A stretch of DNA of 62,839 nucleotides. Source: Lentisphaerota bacterium (lineage in GTDB: Bacteria; Verrucomicrobiota; Lentisphaeria; Oligosphaerales; JABHEG01). Position numbers and translations under genes: made by a program. The notes under the pieces were generated by a model. The model saw only the letters and a program-made list of their open reading frames with translations. It did no database searches and was not told the origin of the DNA. The stretch is from positions 1 through 62,839 of the forward strand of contig JABHEG010000390.1 in NCBI GenBank assembly GCA_018676675.1, in the 5' to 3' direction. Below are positions 46,658 through 54,696 of this stretch, in pieces (the first letter of the stretch is position 1; every line of letters starts with the position of its first letter).

Positions 46658-47608
46658 ATGATCGTCACGACCAAAGAACTGTTCGAGATCGCCTACGGGA
46701 AATTTGCGATCGGCGCGTACAACATCAACAATCTTGAACAGTGCATGGGCCTGTTCCAAGGCTGCCTGGACAGCCAGGCCCCGTTCATCATCCAGATCAG
46801 CAAAGGCGCTCGGTCCTACACGCACAAGGCCATGCTCGAATACTTGATTCGGGCGTCGGAAGAGGTCTTCCCCGAGGCGATCTTTGCCGTGCATCTGGAT
46901 CACGGTGATGAGGAGACCTGCTACGACTGCATTGAGAGCGGGTTCTACAGCTCGGTCATGATCGATGCAAGCCATGAGGACTTCGACAACAACATTGCCG
47001 CGACGCATCGTGTGGTGGAAGCCGCTCATGCCAAGGGCATTTCTGTTGAGGCCGAGCTGGGCCAGCTGGGTGGCGTTGAGGAGCATGTCTCGGTGGATGA
47101 GGCGGATGCGAAACTGACTGATCCGGCCCAAGCCAAGGAATTCATCGAGCGAAGCGGCTGTGATTGCCTGGCCTGCGCCATCGGGACGAGCCACGGCGCC
47201 TTCAAGTTCAGTGGAACACAGGGCCTGCACTTCGACGTGTTGGAGGAGATTCAACGTCAGGTTCCCGGCTTCCCGCTGGTCATGCATGGCAGCAGCTCTG
47301 TGCCGCAGGAAGAAGTTGCCCGGATCAATGCTGCCGGCGGTGAGCTCGCCGGTGCCAAGGGTGTGGATGCTGAGCAGTTCAAGCGCGCGAGTGAGCTCGG
47401 CGTCACCAAGATCAACATCGACACTGACGGTCGTTTGGTCTGGACCCGTGTACACCGCGAGTTCTTCAAGGAGCAGCCCGAGCAGTTCGACTTGCGCAAG
47501 CCTGGCACCATCTTCATGGGTGAGTATGCCAAGTTCATCGCCGCCAAGAACGAGTACCTCGGCAGTGCCGGCACGCTCAGTATGGTGCGCGAGACACTCG
47601 CCAAGTAG
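46658..47608 (+). CDS. fba: Class II fructose-bisphosphate aldolase family protein
   Basis: The 316-residue protein has the class II layout: KFAIGAYNINNLEQCMG at the N-terminus, the zinc-ligand segment AVHLDHGDEETCYDCIESG, SVEAELGQLGG near residue 130, a HGAFKF segment near 187, HGSSSVPQEEV near 210 with another zinc-binding His, and TKINIDTDGR near 250. It cleaves fructose-1,6-bisphosphate or, for family members, tagatose- or deoxyketose-phosphates into dihydroxyacetone phosphate plus an aldehyde. The gene is bounded by a good promoter and a strong terminator, so it is a single-gene unit, as expected for a core glycolytic enzyme. A role after RhaB and XylB is also possible. Confidence 0.92.
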   Translation: MIVTTKELFEIAYGKFAIGAYNINNLEQCMGLFQGCLDSQAPFIIQISKGARSYTHKAMLEYLIRASEEVFPEAIFAVHLDHGDEETCYDCIESGFYSSVMIDASHEDFDNNIAATHRVVEAAHAKGISVEAELGQLGGVEEHVSVDEADAKLTDPAQAKEFIERSGCDCLACAIGTSHGAFKFSGTQGLHFDVLEEIQRQVPGFPLVMHGSSSVPQEEVARINAAGGELAGAKGVDAEQFKRASELGVTKINIDTDGRLVWTRVHREFFKEQPEQFDLRKPGTIFMGEYAKFIAAKNEYLGSAGTLSMVRETLAK

Positions 47609-47640
47609 AGCTACCTGACCGGTTGCTTGTAGATATCCAA

Positions 47641-47671
47641 CGCCCGGGCCGTCGTCGGCCCGGGCGTTTTT
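47641..47671 (+). terminator. Intrinsic terminator of the aldolase gene
   Basis: A perfect 10-base stem CGCCCGGGCC / GGCCCGGGCG with a GTCGTC loop is followed by TTTTT. It begins 32 bases after the aldolase stop. This is the clearest terminator in the window. Confidence 0.93.
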
Positions 47672-47782
47672 GTTTGTTCCCGGCACGGGGGGCATCACAT
47701 GGAGCGTGGCGCTCTCGTTTGAACTCCACGCCAGGCGCTGCATGGTGTGTCTGAGTCCCGCCGATACCAGGAGAAGTCCGCG

Positions 47783-48697
47783 ATGATCTGCCTCACCGGT
47801 GATGTCCATCCCATGTCGCTCCAGATTAATGACCAGAAGCACATCTCGGACTCTGCACTGACGGAGACGCGAATCACTCAGCAGTACGTCGGGTTGCTTG
47901 CGCGCTACGGCGTAAAGGCCACACTCTACGTGTGCGGAGGGTGTTTCAGGGACGAGTGGTGTGATCTGGAGCCGGTGGTCACCCACCCTCTGGTGGAGGT
48001 TGGGGGGCACATGTTCAATGCACGATTTCCACGCGAGTGCTTCGACGCCTACGGTGAGCAGACGGGGCTGTGGAACGGACCGAAGTGGTTTCAGGACTGG
48101 GATATCGGTGAGATGATACGCGTTGCTCAGGAACGGGGTGGGGCTGAGATCGTTTCCTGGCGGGCGCACAGCTATATGGTGGACTCAAATTCGCACGAAC
48201 TCCTGGCCAAGCATGGAATCAAGCTTGTTTCGGATGATGTGGAGAGTGACTCGGTCTGGCCTCGCACCATCGACTTCGGACTCATTACACATCCCATCAA
48301 CGTGATCCCGGACCACGATCACCTCTACCATGCTCACAGAACACCTGAGTATGTCGAAGAGGTGAACCGACGGAGCTACGGTGCTGATGATTTCGGAGCC
48401 GTCTCGTACACCATCGAGGATTGGGGGGAGAAGGTCATCGAGCAGGTGGAGCGCATCGATCGAATCGGTGGTCTCGCCACGGTCCTGGCTCATCCTCTTT
48501 GCCATTTCCTGGCGGACGGTTTCGCTACTCTCGAGAAGATACTGGCTCGTTTCGCCTCGAAGCCGACCGTCTTTGCTCGAGATATTCGCGACTTGGCCGA
48601 CTCTCCGCCTCCAGCTGTCACAGCATGGTTGGAGCAGCACCCTCCCGCACTGCGGCCCGTACGGTATGGGCCGATGGGTCGCCACCTGACTAGCTGA
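47783..48697 (+). CDS. Polysaccharide deacetylase-like (NodB superfamily) protein
   Basis: The 304-residue protein starts with CLTGDVHP, equivalent to the TFDD-type metal motif (Asp with a nearby His), has ATLYVCGGCF near 45, a VVTHPLVEVGGHMF segment near 65-80, SWRAHSYMVDSN near 130 and a C-terminal VLAHPLCHFL block. It should be a zinc-dependent carbohydrate esterase or a related deacetylase, removing acetyl groups from a polysaccharide or small amide. No signal peptide is visible after the start at 47783, chosen for AGGAG 9 bases upstream, so it may act in the cytoplasm. Some residues of the standard NodB motifs are changed, so activity is not certain. Confidence 0.75.
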   Translation: MICLTGDVHPMSLQINDQKHISDSALTETRITQQYVGLLARYGVKATLYVCGGCFRDEWCDLEPVVTHPLVEVGGHMFNARFPRECFDAYGEQTGLWNGPKWFQDWDIGEMIRVAQERGGAEIVSWRAHSYMVDSNSHELLAKHGIKLVSDDVESDSVWPRTIDFGLITHPINVIPDHDHLYHAHRTPEYVEEVNRRSYGADDFGAVSYTIEDWGEKVIEQVERIDRIGGLATVLAHPLCHFLADGFATLEKILARFASKPTVFARDIRDLADSPPPAVTAWLEQHPPALRPVRYGPMGRHLTS

Positions 48698-48721
48698 AGC
48701 ACAGAACGGCCACTTCGGGGG

Positions 48722-51577
48722 TCAACCCCCGCCCGGAAGTCCCAGGATGACCACGCCAGCGTTTTCGACTCGCCAACTGTTCCCATGTGTGGCGACCCAC
48801 ATCACCCACTCGTTGGATGCGGCCTTCCGGGTCGTAACGTTGAGGCGGATCTGTGGTTCTCTCGCCGGTTGAGGATAGGGGATGCCCAGTGCTTCAAGAG
48901 GGATGACCCATTCTGCCTCCCACGTGCCCCGATCCGGCGTCCCAGCCGCGAAAGCCGCGGCCTCGCGGACGCGGCCCATGATTGCGAGTGGCGTGCCCGG
49001 ATCCTTGCAGATGTCATGGTGTCCATTTGGGTAGCCGCGTAAGACGATGATGGGAGTCGGGGCGCCGTCACTCACGCTCTGCAGGGCCAGCTCGACGGCG
49101 TCATCGCGGCCCCAGCGAGTCGTGGCGGTCAGCGGCCGTTTCGGGTTGACCGCATTCCGCACCGCAACACACAGATTCCGACCGTCGTGCGTGACCCAGG
49201 CCCGGCTCTTGTAGGTCACCGGATTGCCCCGGTAGTCTTCGGTCATAGTGAGGGCGCGTTTCGGATCCAGACCTGCCCACTCCGCGCCGTGCAGCACGCC
49301 ATCGACTGTGATTTCCGCATTGGTCTGAAGAGCCCGGATCTCGACGTTGCGTTGTTCGGCGGGGACGAAATCCGGGATGGGGTACTCCTCGATGACGCGT
49401 TCGTTGGTCATCCTTCGGCGGTCCATTGACGGTAGGGGCTCGGGCCGCGATTTGTCGGCATAGAGACCTATCTTGTCAACCGGGATAGGTTGGAAGCCGA
49501 GGCCCCAGGCCGGGGACTCGGGCCGGAGGCGGAAATCATCCTTCGCGGGGGCAATGAACTGTGGGTCAGCCACGACCGAGCGGGTGTCGAACCCCAGCTT
49601 CCGCCACTCCGTCAGGGAGACCACGCCCCCCGCCGTCGGGCTGTATGTCTTCCCGGTTACCCGGATATCCTCTCCGCCGCGCCAGATGAGGTTGTAATCC
49701 ACCGTGAAACGGTCGCTTGGGACACGCGTGAAGTTGTAGAGCAGCTCCTTCTGCAGAAAGATGTTCCGCCGCACGACGTTGTCGACCGGTTCGCCGAAGC
49801 GGTCATTCGTGACATCGACCAGTTCGGGGTAGCGCTCACTCCAGGGAGGATTTGTGTACGGCATTGCCTTGAGCCGTTTCATGAGGGTGCCGTTACGAAG
49901 GGACTTCTTCTGCCAGCCCATGCCTCGACTGTCGAGATGGACGGCCCAACCCGTGTCGACGAAAATGTTGTTCTCAATGACGATGTCGCGCCCACCGCCC
50001 GCCCGTATGACCCCGTGCGCGAGTCGATAGAAGATATTGCCGTGGATGTGGAAGCCGCTGATCTGGTCGTCAAGATGTATGCCGAATGCTCCGGGCAGCG
50101 AGCGAACGGGGGATGAATAGATGAAGACGCCACGTTGCTTGTCGACCCGGTCGATGCCGTAGCCGCTGACATCGTGGAGCATGTTGTAGCGGATCACATT
50201 TCCACGGGCGGTGAAATCGCGGCCGCAGTAAAACGCGCCGCCGTGACTCGTGATGATCATGGCGTGGTGCATGTGATTGTACTCGATCAGATGGTCGTTG
50301 CCGGCCAACCCCATGATCATGTGTGGCCCGTCGTGGATCAGGTTGTGCTGCACGAGATTGCCGCAACCGGTGATCTGGATCCCCGGAGCGTAAGTGTGGA
50401 GGAGTTTGCTCATGTGGTGGATGTGGCAGTTTCTGACGTAATTCCCGGCGGGGGTCAGGGACTCGCGGACCCCGCCACCGAGGAGCACCCCTCGGCGGCC
50501 CACATTGTGGATGTCGCTGCTCAGCACGCCATTGCGTGAGCCGCTCCGGATCGACACGCCGTCCTGAAGGGCGTTGCGGACCACGCAACTGACCAGCTGG
50601 TTGTCGCTGCCTCCCTCCACCACCACGGCATCACCACGGCAGGACTCGATCGTGAAGCCCCGGATTGTGGTCCGGCTCGTCCCGTTCATATGCACGATTG
50701 TGGCCAACCGGGAGGCGACCACAATCCCCTCATTGAGCGGGGCGGGGGGCCACAGGTACAGGATGCTCTTCTCTCGGTCCAAGAACCACTCTCCAGGGGC
50801 GTCGAGCTCCTCGAAGACGTTGCGGACGTAGAAACGCCGTCCGGGTTGCACATGGTAACTGGCTGGTGAAGCGAGGTGGATGACCTTGGCTGTCGTATCG
50901 ATCGACTTGATCCCGACGTACTGGTCCATGTAGTTGTACCAGGGGAACCAGTGGATCTGGGCATCCGTTGGTCGTTTCCAGGCTGAGATTCGTTCGTCGC
51001 TGTAATGGAACCAGAGCTTCGTTTTCTCAGTGGTCCTGGGGATGCGGGACCATTCTCCCCAGCGTGCATCCCCCGGGACCTGATTTGGCCAACGGGCCAG
51101 CGGCAGGCGCTTGCCTTGGAAGAAGATCTCGAACCCCGGGGCGTTGCCTGAGTATCGGCCGTAGGAAATCGGGGGGATTTCGTTCAGCTTGAGGGCTGAG
51201 ACGTCTGCCTGCAGTACGCTGCCCTTGAACGGTCGGAAGCCGGTGATTTCGGTTCCTCCGAACAGGCGGACCGTTTCGCCTGGCCTGGCCTGGTACTCGA
51301 TCCGCTTACCTTCCGGGGCGGCATCCGCCGCAGTCAACTCGAACGGCTCCGGAAGCAGGTAGTCGCCACCTGCGACCTCGACGACGGCCCCCTCATCCGG
51401 TTTGTGCCTTCTCAACTCATCCCTGGCGCGGGAAAGGGTGGCGTACGGGGCCTGGGTTGTCCCAGCGTTTCCGTCGTCTCCCTGAGGAGACACGAAGAGA
51501 ACGGTCGCAGCCGCACGGTAACAGGTCAGGGCGGCGATGAGGCATGCCACTGACATCAGGAAGGAGAGCTGTTTCAC
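48722..51577 (-). CDS. Secreted parallel beta-helix protein with C-terminal CBM9-like module
   Basis: This 951-residue protein has a signal peptide (PGMKQLSF-type start with hydrophobic FLMSVACLIAALTCY), an opening LFVSPQGDDGNAGT found in many beta-helix glycan enzymes, a long right-handed helix (about 230-600) with repeated Asn/Asp/His-rich turns (e.g. NVVRRNIFLQ), and from about 770 a CBM9/DOMON-like module (ITVDGVLHGAEWAGLD ... WEAEWVIPLEALGIP). Beta-helix enzymes of this style include polysaccharide lyases and glycoside hydrolases. It resembles the 842-residue protein at 54693 through the helix and shares its ending (PQFIAPAKDDFRL, SPAWGLGFQPIP). No exact family can be given. Confidence 0.82.
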   Translation of the reverse strand: MKQLSFLMSVACLIAALTCYRAAATVLFVSPQGDDGNAGTTQAPYATLSRARDELRRHKPDEGAVVEVAGGDYLLPEPFELTAADAAPEGKRIEYQARPGETVRLFGGTEITGFRPFKGSVLQADVSALKLNEIPPISYGRYSGNAPGFEIFFQGKRLPLARWPNQVPGDARWGEWSRIPRTTEKTKLWFHYSDERISAWKRPTDAQIHWFPWYNYMDQYVGIKSIDTTAKVIHLASPASYHVQPGRRFYVRNVFEELDAPGEWFLDREKSILYLWPPAPLNEGIVVASRLATIVHMNGTSRTTIRGFTIESCRGDAVVVEGGSDNQLVSCVVRNALQDGVSIRSGSRNGVLSSDIHNVGRRGVLLGGGVRESLTPAGNYVRNCHIHHMSKLLHTYAPGIQITGCGNLVQHNLIHDGPHMIMGLAGNDHLIEYNHMHHAMIITSHGGAFYCGRDFTARGNVIRYNMLHDVSGYGIDRVDKQRGVFIYSSPVRSLPGAFGIHLDDQISGFHIHGNIFYRLAHGVIRAGGGRDIVIENNIFVDTGWAVHLDSRGMGWQKKSLRNGTLMKRLKAMPYTNPPWSERYPELVDVTNDRFGEPVDNVVRRNIFLQKELLYNFTRVPSDRFTVDYNLIWRGGEDIRVTGKTYSPTAGGVVSLTEWRKLGFDTRSVVADPQFIAPAKDDFRLRPESPAWGLGFQPIPVDKIGLYADKSRPEPLPSMDRRRMTNERVIEEYPIPDFVPAEQRNVEIRALQTNAEITVDGVLHGAEWAGLDPKRALTMTEDYRGNPVTYKSRAWVTHDGRNLCVAVRNAVNPKRPLTATTRWGRDDAVELALQSVSDGAPTPIIVLRGYPNGHHDICKDPGTPLAIMGRVREAAAFAAGTPDRGTWEAEWVIPLEALGIPYPQPAREPQIRLNVTTRKAASNEWVMWVATHGNSWRVENAGVVILGLPGGG

Positions 51578-51696
51578 TGTTCGGGTCCCTCGTTCATTGC
51601 ATCCGATGTTGCCGGTACCCCAAGGGTGCAGTCAAGGGGTACGCGTCAGTCAGCATAGCCGAGACCCTCGGGAACGCCAGTGGTCCAGGAGACGGG

Positions 51697-51725
51697 TTGA
51701 CGAAGGGAGGCGGACAGACTACATA
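51697..51725 (+). promoter_or_regulatory. Possible promoter of the sialidase-like gene
   Basis: TTGACG (51697-51702, 5 of 6) is followed after 17 bases by TACATA (51720-51725, only 3 of 6 to TATAAT). Transcription would begin about 30 bases before the ATG at 51762, leaving room for the ribosome site GGGAG. The -10 is weak. Confidence 0.35.
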
Positions 51726-51761
51726 TGCAATCTACCGCTCTACATCCATGGGGAGTCTGCC

Positions 51762-53402
51762 ATGTGCCGTTGCCAAATCATGTCGCCCATTCTTGCCGGA
51801 ATCGGGACCCTTGTTCTGGGGCTCTCGCTTGTTCCTGCCGCGAGTTCCGGGCCTCTTCCCGGCTCGGGGCTTGTGTCGCGTCGGGTGCCGGGGGCTATCC
51901 AGCCCGAGTGGCGTCACGCCGATTTCAGTCGTTTCCAGCCTCGGGCAGTGATCAAAGTCAGGGGGCAGGGCGCGAAGGCCGAGAACACGTGGCTGGTTCC
52001 TGCCGCGGGGGAGCGTTCAGATACTGATTTCTGGTTACTGCGCTATCCCAATTGGACCCCGGCGGTGCTTAACAGTGTGGGCAAGCCTGCTCCTCTGACC
52101 TACGATCCCCAGCTTAAGGGGCGGTATGACATCATCCTGAACATGCGGGCCGTGGACCCTGTCTCTGCGATCGGCATTCGGTTTGCCGATGAGGAGGCCG
52201 TTGATGTTGTGCGGACAGCTGAGACCACGAAAGCGCTCCATTACGACCAGGACGTTCCCTGGCGGACCGACCAGGTCCTCGACGACCGCAGCCTCGTCAT
52301 CGAGACCGTTGGCGAACGCGTCTATCTGCAAGGCATCACGTTCGTCCCTTCAAACGAGGGTGTCCAGACCCGCCGGGTGGCCACCGACCACGTGACTGTG
52401 GCTCGCAGGAAGGGGCGGCATTTCGCATTCCCCGGAATCACCCGCCTGCCCGGTGGTCAGCTTGCGGTCGTGTACCGCGATGGTGTTGCCCACGTGTGTC
52501 CCTTTGGTCAGATTGCCCTCGTACGGTCGGGAGACAATGGCCGCACGTGGGGACCGCCTGAGACAGTTGTCGACACCCCTTCCGATGAACGTGATCCCTC
52601 GATCCACACGCTTCCTGACGGCAACACGCTTGTCACCTTCAACACGTGGAACAGCTGGATGTCAACGCCGTCGCTCAAAGAGAAATACGCCGAACAGAGC
52701 GCCCGAATCGGGCGGGACGGATTCAACACCTACACCGGGCGCCTGCTCGTCCTGTCCAGCGATGGGGGGAAGACGTGGGGCGAGCGCCGTTCCCTTCCCG
52801 CGTTCAGTCCGCATGGCCCGGTGGTCCTGCCGAGTGGTGAGCTCTTCTACATCTCGTCACGCACGGTCAAACCACGGCGCCTGATTCAGCTTTGGCAGAA
52901 CTCGCCTGAAGCCGAAACGTGGACCCGGTGGGCGGTGGTGGCGGAATCGGAATGGGAACCAAGTACAGACCAGCGCGTGCCCGTTTTCGGCGAGCCGCAC
53001 CTGGCTGCGCTGCCGAACGGAACGTGGCTTGCCTCCCTCCGTGTGAACAGCGACGGCTATGTGCGCCAGTGTCGCTCAACCGATGGAGGGCGGACGTGGA
53101 CGAAGCCGAAGCGCCTCGGGGTACGTGGCTTCCCGCAGCACGTGCTCCCACTGCGGGACGGACGATTGCTGATGACCTATGGCTACCGATACCAGCCTTA
53201 CGGTGTCCGGGCCGTTCTCAGCCGGGATAACGGCGTGACGTGGGATCTGGCGGACGAGATCATCCTGCGAATGGGGGCTCCATCCTGGGATCTGGGTTAC
53301 CCGGTGAGTCTTGAGCTCGATGACGGTCTCGTGCTGACCGTCTACTACACGAACGACGCCAGCGGGGACTGCTTCATCGAAGGCGCGTTCTACCGACCGT
53401 GA
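51762..53402 (+). CDS. Secreted sialidase-like (BNR/Asp-box) protein
   Basis: The 546-residue protein has a signal peptide (SPILAGIGTLVLGLSLVPAAS, cleaved near residue 28), an N-terminal beta domain (about 40-195) and a six-blade-propeller-like region with four Asp boxes: SGDNGRTW (about 256-263), SSDGGKTW (about 332), STDGGRTW (about 437) and SRDNGVTW (about 485). It is of the sialidase/neuraminidase superfamily; an Arg triad and the catalytic Tyr/Glu were not pinned down, so it could act on other sugars. GGGAG is 7 bases before the ATG. It diverges from the beta-helix gene and converges on a membrane protein gene with a 7-base gap. Confidence 0.85.
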   Translation: MCRCQIMSPILAGIGTLVLGLSLVPAASSGPLPGSGLVSRRVPGAIQPEWRHADFSRFQPRAVIKVRGQGAKAENTWLVPAAGERSDTDFWLLRYPNWTPAVLNSVGKPAPLTYDPQLKGRYDIILNMRAVDPVSAIGIRFADEEAVDVVRTAETTKALHYDQDVPWRTDQVLDDRSLVIETVGERVYLQGITFVPSNEGVQTRRVATDHVTVARRKGRHFAFPGITRLPGGQLAVVYRDGVAHVCPFGQIALVRSGDNGRTWGPPETVVDTPSDERDPSIHTLPDGNTLVTFNTWNSWMSTPSLKEKYAEQSARIGRDGFNTYTGRLLVLSSDGGKTWGERRSLPAFSPHGPVVLPSGELFYISSRTVKPRRLIQLWQNSPEAETWTRWAVVAESEWEPSTDQRVPVFGEPHLAALPNGTWLASLRVNSDGYVRQCRSTDGGRTWTKPKRLGVRGFPQHVLPLRDGRLLMTYGYRYQPYGVRAVLSRDNGVTWDLADEIILRMGAPSWDLGYPVSLELDDGLVLTVYYTNDASGDCFIEGAFYRP

Positions 53403-53409
53403 TTCGGCG

Positions 53410-54696
53410 TCACTCTCCGGACTGTCCCCCATTGCCGGTCAAGAACTGCTGGATCTCCTCTGCCAACGCATCGGCCAGCTGGCGGTTGCCGATGTACTTG
53501 CCGATCGTTACCGGACTCCCCTCGTTGGGACGGACCCGGATGCGGTAGAAGACCGTGTTGCCGAACTGTGTCCCTCTGCTGGCTCCGATGCCCCTTATCT
53601 CGCCGGCCTGGAACTGTTTCGTGGTGGCGATGAAGATTCCGGCTCGTGACTCAAGCCGCCCCGGTCCCACCCTCACTCGCCCATGCCACAGCCATGCATC
53701 AAACGCCCCCCACACGATCAGCAGGTCTGTGAGCCCGAACATGATGGGGAAGAGAATTGGGGCGTCGGAGTAGGACAGCCCAATACAGACGCCGGTCCAC
53801 AGGACGGCGAAGCCGGTGAGCATCGCCGCTCCCGTCTTGCATCTGGCGCGACGGAACTGAACCTGCATGCGATTCGGAGGACGCTCGACGAAGATTCCCA
53901 CGCGGGACAGGTCTTCGTCCAGGCTGCGCGGTGTGCCGCTGGCCGAAGTGGCCCACTGGCTTTGGGGCTCTGCCTCCTCTTCGCCTGGAGTGGGGCTGTC
54001 TTCCGTACAGAACACAGGGACCTCAAAACGCGCCCCGAAATCCACCCCCGGAACATCGGCACTCGCGATCAGGCGCCAGAGGATTCTTGTGCTTGGTGAG
54101 CCGGGCGTGGTAGGCAGGGCTTCGGCTGGAATGTGGAAGCGAACCGGCAGTGCGACTTTCCCCTGTCGCACGTTTGCGCCGGTCAGTGACAGCTCCACAC
54201 GGTCCTGCCACTCGATGATCTCACTGGTGTGACTCCGGGAGCCGTTCCCCGTATGTCGGCGCGTGGTTACGCGTTTGACACAGTCAAGCGACAGGAGCAT
54301 ATCCCCTGCCCCGCGCAGCGCAACAGGGAGAAGCAGGGCCCCCTCGAGGGTTCGTCCCACCACTCCCGGACAGGTGTCCAGCTCGAAAACGGTTGTACCG
54401 AACTTGATCAGGCGGATGACGCAGCGCAGCGCCCAGATGGCCAGAACGACGCCGATTACCGGGAAGATTGCTACCACGAGGATCAGCGGCTTCTTGCCCT
54501 GGTTCCAGAGGTCGGGAATGGCGAAGAACGCAACCACTGAAGATATCGCGTCCCACACCCCGGCGAACAGGACTGCGCCAATGGCCTCCGCCCGGTTGGT
54601 TGAGAGGACCCGGCCGTTGGCCCAGTCTTCGCGCTCAAGCCACGGGGCGTCTTCGCTAGTTGCCGTGGTGCTGGACTTGCTCGATTCGCGTCTCAT
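53410..54696 (-). CDS. Membrane protein of unknown function, four predicted helices
   Basis: I do not recognise a family for this 428-residue protein. The N-terminus is Ser/Thr-rich and basic. Predicted membrane helices lie at about residues 40-60 and 74-96, and again near 291-310 and 314-334. Between the pairs is a beta-rich soluble part (about 100-285) with EIIEWQDRVELSLTGANV, and a C-terminal soluble part with ESRAGIFIATTKQFQ. The layout recalls DUF3592-type envelope proteins. Its ATG overlaps the TGA of the upstream beta-helix gene by 4 bases (ATGA), so the two are translated together; a link to secretion or surface display of that protein is only a guess. Confidence 0.7.
   Translation of the reverse strand: MRRESSKSSTTATSEDAPWLEREDWANGRVLSTNRAEAIGAVLFAGVWDAISSVVAFFAIPDLWNQGKKPLILVVAIFPVIGVVLAIWALRCVIRLIKFGTTVFELDTCPGVVGRTLEGALLLPVALRGAGDMLLSLDCVKRVTTRRHTGNGSRSHTSEIIEWQDRVELSLTGANVRQGKVALPVRFHIPAEALPTTPGSPSTRILWRLIASADVPGVDFGARFEVPVFCTEDSPTPGEEEAEPQSQWATSASGTPRSLDEDLSRVGIFVERPPNRMQVQFRRARCKTGAAMLTGFAVLWTGVCIGLSYSDAPILFPIMFGLTDLLIVWGAFDAWLWHGRVRVGPGRLESRAGIFIATTKQFQAGEIRGIGASRGTQFGNTVFYRIRVRPNEGSPVTIGKYIGNRQLADALAEEIQQFLTGNGGQSGE

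Noticed and set aside
46508..48169. 553-codon minus-strand open frame
   Set aside because: It runs across the aldolase gene, its terminator and the deacetylase gene, with no recognisable domain.
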